DNA of 49,952 nucleotides from NCBI GenBank assembly GCA_905479065.1, contig CAJQLB010000026.1, positions 1 through 49,952 of the forward strand, written 5' to 3'. The position numbers and the translations under genes are program-made. This DNA comes from an uncultured Flavobacteriaceae bacterium. Lineage in GTDB: Bacteria > Bacteroidota > Bacteroidia > Flavobacteriales > Flavobacteriaceae. Positions 45,545 to 49,952 of this stretch are shown one piece after another; within the stretch, counting starts at the first letter, position 1; each line of letters begins with the position of its first letter. The notes below the pieces were generated by a model. It did no database searches and had not been told where the DNA came from. It saw nothing but the letters and a program-made list of their open reading frames with translations.

Positions 45545-47264
45545 ATACCTCATGTTTGAAACCTTAGATGTTCAATATTGGACCTATATTTTAGTTGGTC
45601 TGACATTTGCACTATACATTGGAATTGCTATTTGGTCAAGAGCTAGTTCGACAAAAGAATTTTATGTTGCCGGTGGTGGAGTGTCTCCTTGGGCAAATGG
45701 TATGGCCACAGCCGCAGACTGGATGAGTGCTGCTTCTTTTATTGGGATGGCTGGTATAATTTCGTTTTCAGGTTATGATGGTGCTGTTTACTTGATGGGA
45801 TGGACAGGAGGCTATGTTCTTTTAGCACTGCTTTTGGCTCCATATTTAAGAAAATTTGGAAAGTTTACAGTCGCAGATTTTATTGGAGACCGTTATTATT
45901 CTAACACAGCCAGGATTGTAGCTGTATTTTGTGCTTTGCTAGTATCATTTACTTATGTTGCAGGACAGATGAGGGGTGTTGGTATCGTGTTCTCACGTTT
46001 TTTAGAAGTTGATATTAATACAGGAGTTATTATCGGCATGCTTATTGTCCTTTTTTATGCGGTTTTAGGGGGTATGAAAGGAATTACGTATACACAAGTA
46101 GCTCAATATTGTGTTCTCATTTTTGCTTTTATGGTACCAGCTATTTTTATTTCAATTCAAATGACGGGTAACCCGGTACCTCAACTCGGATTTGGAAGTG
46201 AATTAATTGATCAGCCTGGAACATTTTTATTGGATAAACTTGACGGGTTGAGTACTGATTTGGGATTTCATAAATATACAGAAGGTTCAAAATCATTAAT
46301 TGATGTTTTCGCTATCACCTTGGCTTTGATGGTCGGAACAGCAGGTTTACCTCACGTGATCGTTCGTTTTTTCACAGTAAAACGAGTCAAAGATGCGCGA
46401 AAATCTGCAGGTATTGCACTGTTATTAATAGCTGTTTTATATACCACTGCACCTGCAGTAGCTGTATTTGCACGCACAAATTTGATTGAAACTGTGTCGA
46501 ATCAACCGTATACAACAGTCCCTAATTGGTTTAAAAAATGGGAATCAACTGGTTTAATCACGTTTCAAGACAAAAATAATGATGGTTTAATACAATATAA
46601 TGCCAATGAAATTGAAAATGAATTGGTAGTTGATAGAGATATTATGGTTTTGGCGAATCCTGAAATTGCTGAGTTACCAAATTGGGTTATCGCTTTAGTT
46701 GCAGCGGGTGGTTTAGCTGCAGCACTATCGACTGCAGCAGGTTTATTACTAGTTATTTCGTCATCAGTTTCACATGATTTGATAAAAAATGTATACTATC
46801 CAAATATTTCTGAAAAATTAGAGTTAATTATTGCGCGGATATCTGCTATCGGAGCTGTATGCGTTGCAGGATATTTTGGAATTAACCCACCCGACTTTGT
46901 GGCTGCGGTGGTAGCATTAGCGTTTGGTCTTGCAGCTGCCTCATTTTTTCCCGCCATCGTGCTAGGAATCTTTTACAAACGTATGAATAAAGAGGGAGCT
47001 GTGACAGGCATGCTCGTAGGTATTGTGTTAATGCTTTTTTATATCATGAAATTTAAGTTTGGTTTGATAGGTGGCGTGATCCCTGATAAATCACAATGGT
47101 GGTTTGGTATCTCTCCGGAAGGATTTGGTGCCGTGGCTATGTGTGTTAATTTTATTGTATCTATTGTTGTAATGAAATTTACCAAAGCACCACCTTTAGA
47201 TGTTCAAGAAATTGTTGAAAATATAAGAATTCCTTTAGGAGCAAGTAAACCATCAAATCATTAA
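45528..47264 (+). CDS. SSS-family sodium:solute symporter (VC_2705/ActP-like)
   Basis: Inner-membrane sodium symporter with about 13 helices in 578 residues, large partner of DUF4212. Signatures: TKEFYVAGGGVSPWANGMAT, AADWMSAASFIGMAG, MVGTAGLPHVIVRFFTVKRV and LAAALSTAAGLLLVISSSVS. A hydrophilic insertion (about 325-385, NWFKKWESTGLITFQDKNND) is characteristic of this subfamily and absent from classical ActP. The start at 45528 overlaps DUF4212 by 17 bases; ATG 45552 is a possible later start. Monocarboxylates such as acetate or lactate are the likely cargo, supported by the acetyl-CoA synthetase gene that follows after 25 bases. Confidence 0.9.
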   Translation: MDLTNRYLMFETLDVQYWTYILVGLTFALYIGIAIWSRASSTKEFYVAGGGVSPWANGMATAADWMSAASFIGMAGIISFSGYDGAVYLMGWTGGYVLLALLLAPYLRKFGKFTVADFIGDRYYSNTARIVAVFCALLVSFTYVAGQMRGVGIVFSRFLEVDINTGVIIGMLIVLFYAVLGGMKGITYTQVAQYCVLIFAFMVPAIFISIQMTGNPVPQLGFGSELIDQPGTFLLDKLDGLSTDLGFHKYTEGSKSLIDVFAITLALMVGTAGLPHVIVRFFTVKRVKDARKSAGIALLLIAVLYTTAPAVAVFARTNLIETVSNQPYTTVPNWFKKWESTGLITFQDKNNDGLIQYNANEIENELVVDRDIMVLANPEIAELPNWVIALVAAGGLAAALSTAAGLLLVISSSVSHDLIKNVYYPNISEKLELIIARISAIGAVCVAGYFGINPPDFVAAVVALAFGLAAASFFPAIVLGIFYKRMNKEGAVTGMLVGIVLMLFYIMKFKFGLIGGVIPDKSQWWFGISPEGFGAVAMCVNFIVSIVVMKFTKAPPLDVQEIVENIRIPLGASKPSNH

Positions 47265-47289
47265 TGTTATATTTTATTGTACAAACGTC

Positions 47290-49203
47290 ATGAGTAACTA
47301 TCATATTAAGCATCTTGAAGAATATTTTCAAGTTTACAGAAAGTCAATCGAGAATCCAGAAAGTTTTTGGGAAGAAATAGCAGAAGAGCATTTTATTTGG
47401 CGAAAAAAATGGAACAAGGTATTGGCATGGGATTTTTCTCAACCAAAAGTAACCTGGTTTGAAGGGGCACAATTAAATATTACCGAAAATTGTATTGACA
47501 GACATTTAGCGACTCGTGGCAATAAAACAGCGATCTTATTTGAGCCTAATAATCCAAATGAGCCTGCTGAGCACATCTCTTACAAACAATTGTATGATCG
47601 TGTCAATAAATTTGCGAATGTTTTAAAAGATGAGGGAATAAATAAAGGTGACCGCGTCTGTATATACCTACCTATGATTCCTGAACTCGCCATTGCCGTG
47701 TTGGCATGTGCGAGGATAGGAGCCATACATTCCGTCGTTTTTGCTGGTTTCTCATCTAATGCCCTAGCCACACGGATAAACGATTCTGATTGTAAAATGG
47801 TGATTACTAGTGATGGATCATTCCGAGGAGCAAAAATCATTGATTTAAAGAGTATTGTTGATGAGGCATTGGAAAGTTGTGACGGGGTTTCAACGGTCCT
47901 GGTTGTGAAAAGAACACAATGTGAAATACAATTAAAAGAAGCTCGTGATAAATGGTTACAGCCATTATTAGATATGGCCTCACCAGAGCGGATAGCAGAG
48001 GTCATGGATGCAGAAGACCCTTTATTTATTTTATATACATCAGGGTCAACAGGGATGCCAAAAGGTATGGTGCATACTGCAGCAGGCTATATGGTCTACA
48101 CCGCATATTCTTTTAAAAATGCCTTTCAATATAGAGAAGATGATATTTATTGGTGTACAGCAGACATTGGATGGATAACTGGGCACAGTTATATCGTTTA
48201 CGGTCCTTTGGCAAATGGTGCTACGACCGTAATGTTTGAAGGTGTGCCAAGTTATCCTGATTTTGGACGTTTTTGGCAAATTGTTCAAAAACACAAAGTT
48301 AACCAGTTTTATACTGCACCTACAGCAATACGAGCACTGGCGAAGCAAGGATTAGACATGGTGGAAAAATATGATTTGTCATCAATAAAGGTTTTAGGAT
48401 CTGTTGGTGAGCCTATTAATGAAGAGGCTTGGCATTGGTATAATGATAATATTGGAAAGAAAAATGCTCCAATCATTGATTCTTGGTGGCAAACTGAGAC
48501 AGGAGGCATCATGATATCGCCAATACCCTATGTAACACCGACAAAGCCAACTTATGCGACACTGCCATTCCCTGGTATTCAACCGTGTCTTATGGATGAA
48601 GATAACAATGAATTAATTGGAAACCGGGTAAATGGTCGTTTGTGTATTAAATTTCCTTGGCCGAGTATGGCAAGAACTATTTGGGGAAATCATCAGCGCT
48701 ACAAAGAAACATATTTTTCATCTTTTCAAGATATGTATTTCACTGGAGACGGTGCTTTAAGAGATGAAGTCGGATATTACAGGATCACAGGACGTGTTGA
48801 TGACGTTATCATCGTATCGGGTCATAACTTGGGTACTGCACCAATTGAAGATGCAGTTAATGAACATCCTGCAGTTGCTGAGTCTGCTATAGTTGGTTTT
48901 CCTCATGATGTAAAAGGAAATGCCTTGTATGGTTATGTAATTTTAAAAGATTCGGGTGAATCAAGAAATCAAATTAATCTACGAAAAGAAATAAATCAAA
49001 TCATTACTGAACACATTGGACCTATTGCGAAACTGGATAAAATACAATTTACAGAAGGACTTCCTAAAACACGTTCTGGTAAAATAATGCGACGTATTTT
49101 ACGTAAAATAGCACATAAAAAAACTACCGACCTTGGTGATACAAGTACGTTGTTAAATCCAGAAATTGTTGAGAGTATTATCAAAGGATCTGTTGATTTT
49201 TGA
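47290..49203 (+). CDS. acs: Acetyl-CoA synthetase
   Basis: AMP-forming acetate:CoA ligase of 637 residues, full length. The N-terminal ACAS domain (HLEEYFQVYRKSIENPESFW) is followed by the AMP-binding domain with YTSGSTGMPKGMVHTAAGY (P-loop), WWQTETGGIMISP and YFTGDGALRDEVGYY. The C-terminal domain ends SGKIMRRILRKIA, where Lys598 is the catalytic residue usually controlled by reversible acetylation. It lies 25 bases after the symporter gene. Together they form an operon for taking up and activating acetate or a related acid. Confidence 0.96.
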   Translation: MSNYHIKHLEEYFQVYRKSIENPESFWEEIAEEHFIWRKKWNKVLAWDFSQPKVTWFEGAQLNITENCIDRHLATRGNKTAILFEPNNPNEPAEHISYKQLYDRVNKFANVLKDEGINKGDRVCIYLPMIPELAIAVLACARIGAIHSVVFAGFSSNALATRINDSDCKMVITSDGSFRGAKIIDLKSIVDEALESCDGVSTVLVVKRTQCEIQLKEARDKWLQPLLDMASPERIAEVMDAEDPLFILYTSGSTGMPKGMVHTAAGYMVYTAYSFKNAFQYREDDIYWCTADIGWITGHSYIVYGPLANGATTVMFEGVPSYPDFGRFWQIVQKHKVNQFYTAPTAIRALAKQGLDMVEKYDLSSIKVLGSVGEPINEEAWHWYNDNIGKKNAPIIDSWWQTETGGIMISPIPYVTPTKPTYATLPFPGIQPCLMDEDNNELIGNRVNGRLCIKFPWPSMARTIWGNHQRYKETYFSSFQDMYFTGDGALRDEVGYYRITGRVDDVIIVSGHNLGTAPIEDAVNEHPAVAESAIVGFPHDVKGNALYGYVILKDSGESRNQINLRKEINQIITEHIGPIAKLDKIQFTEGLPKTRSGKIMRRILRKIAHKKTTDLGDTSTLLNPEIVESIIKGSVDF

Positions 49204-49278
49204 ATCTAAATGGCCTTGATATGTGTTTAAAAATAAATTATTTGATTTTTATATTTTATCAGTAGAAAATGTAATTGT

Positions 49279-49641
49279 ATGAAAAAAATTATAATAGTGC
49301 TTAGTGTTACATTGTTCACATCTTTCTCATATGCTCAAGATTCCTATAAATCAAGCACAGGATATGTCTATAAAGTTGGTGATATAATTCAATTAGGTGA
49401 GCCGATTGGTTATCATAATGGACTCAGAAAAAGTACATTTACAATTAAATGGAAAAGTGTTTTTTCTGACCAAAACAAAATTATTAGAGATATGAATTTA
49501 GTAAATATGAGGGCTAATATTTTAAAAATTGATACTAAAAATGAGGTTAAATTATATTTTGAAATTAATAATATCAAGTATTATTTATTGATTGAAAAAG
49601 CACTACGATTGGGTGAGTTGAAGTTCTCTGAAAGTCGTTAA
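49279..49641 (+). CDS. Small exported hypothetical protein
   Basis: A 120-residue protein with a clean signal peptide (MKKIIIVLSVTLFTSFSYAQ). The mature part is a small basic domain (TGYVYKVGDIIQLGEPIGYH near its start; IKYYLLIEKALRLGELKFSE at its end) with no recognised family. It starts 75 bases after acs and may share its transcript or have its own promoter. Probably periplasmic; function unknown. Confidence 0.65.
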   Translation: MKKIIIVLSVTLFTSFSYAQDSYKSSTGYVYKVGDIIQLGEPIGYHNGLRKSTFTIKWKSVFSDQNKIIRDMNLVNMRANILKIDTKNEVKLYFEINNIKYYLLIEKALRLGELKFSESR

Positions 49642-49759
49642 ATCTTTGGCATTTGTGTACTATTAATTTAATTCAGAGTGTTTATGAGTGTTGATGTGTG
49701 AATATTTATATCAGATTGAGATGAATTTAAAGCAGAGTAACAATAATTATTATTGAAAA

Positions 49760-49952
49760 ATGAAATATTTAATAAATAAATATTTGATGCTATTAGGAAT
49801 TGTATTGGTGTCTTGTAGTGGCAAAGATGACTCTCAAGACACATCAAATGACTGCTATGAAGCGATTTACGTAAATGAGATTTTACAAAGTGACGAAGAA
49901 GTTGTTTGTGGAGCCTGTCAAAATAAAAACTTTATAAACACTCCGAGTGATC
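49760..49952 (+). CDS. Lipoprotein, partial (cut by window end)
   Basis: An open frame from ATG 49760 runs past the window edge. It begins MKYLINKYLMLLGIVLVSCS, a lipoprotein signal with the lipid cysteine at residue 19, followed by SGKDDSQD. The readable mature part has four more cysteines (NDCYEA, VVCGACQ), suggesting disulfide bonds. Too little is visible for a family call. Confidence 0.6.
   Translation, partial: MKYLINKYLMLLGIVLVSCSGKDDSQDTSNDCYEAIYVNEILQSDEEVVCGACQNKNFINTPSD

Noticed and set aside
47580-48005. 141-residue open frame on the minus strand inside acs
   Set aside because: It is antisense to a strongly conserved enzyme and has no signal, domain or promoter; a shadow frame.

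Overview
The window looks like chromosomal DNA from a marine member of the Flavobacteriia (Bacteroidota). It is AT-rich and carries paired SusC/SusD proteins, many Cys-lipoproteins, proteins with type IX secretion C-terminal domains (PNP...GxYF), DUF4870, a VCBS/ASPIC lipoprotein and a PhoH-purC pair. A few exact TAnnTTTG (-7) promoter elements of the Bacteroidota type are present. No rRNA, tRNA, CRISPR array, insertion sequence or prophage gene was recognised.

About 466-32360 is one large polysaccharide utilization locus (PUL) that I read as a laminarin (beta-1,3/1,6-glucan) locus. It opens with a membrane-spanning propeller/Y_Y_Y/LuxR-type regulator (466-3270). A surface module follows: SusC, SusD, two lipoprotein glycan-binding proteins and a GH16 laminarinase (3507-11697). 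A hairpin terminator at 11716-11749 separates this from a tightly packed run at 11770-24681: a cytoplasmic inverting beta-glucan phosphorylase (GH149-like), a lipoprotein GH17, a secreted clan GH-A enzyme of unclear family, a GH30, a GPH-type sugar transporter, a second GH17 without signal peptide, and a VCBS/ASPIC lipoprotein. Two type IX-secreted proteins follow: a 493-residue non-enzymatic protein and a 1593-residue multimodular GH81. A LacI-family regulator closes the locus.

The inferred flow is as follows. GH81 and GH16 cut laminarin outside the cell. SusC/D and the lipoproteins bind and import oligosaccharides. GH17, the GH-A enzyme and GH30 trim main chain and beta-1,6 branches in the periplasm. 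The GPH transporter moves short oligomers into the cytoplasm, where phosphorolysis (glucose-1-phosphate) and a second GH17 finish the job. The charge pattern after the lipid-bearing cysteines supports this split: SusD, the glycan-binding proteins and GH16 have acidic residues there, while GH17 and GH30 do not.

From 32367 onward the window is ordinary chromosome: a secreted hypothetical protein, a YdiJ-like FAD/Fe-S dehydrogenase, a PLP decarboxylase, DUF4870, dnaN, a SAM hydrolase, phoH-purC, a secreted M24 peptidase, and an uptake/activation operon (AGCS alanine symporter, DUF4212 + SSS symporter, acetyl-CoA synthetase). Two small exported proteins end the window, the last one cut by its edge.

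The overall PUL type is known from marine Flavobacteriia. The parts that look least described are short DNA elements shared between PUL promoters, the GTATAG repeat cluster before the type IX-secreted genes, the internal terminator, the unassigned GH-A enzyme, and the unassigned beta-sandwich modules of the surface proteins and GH81.
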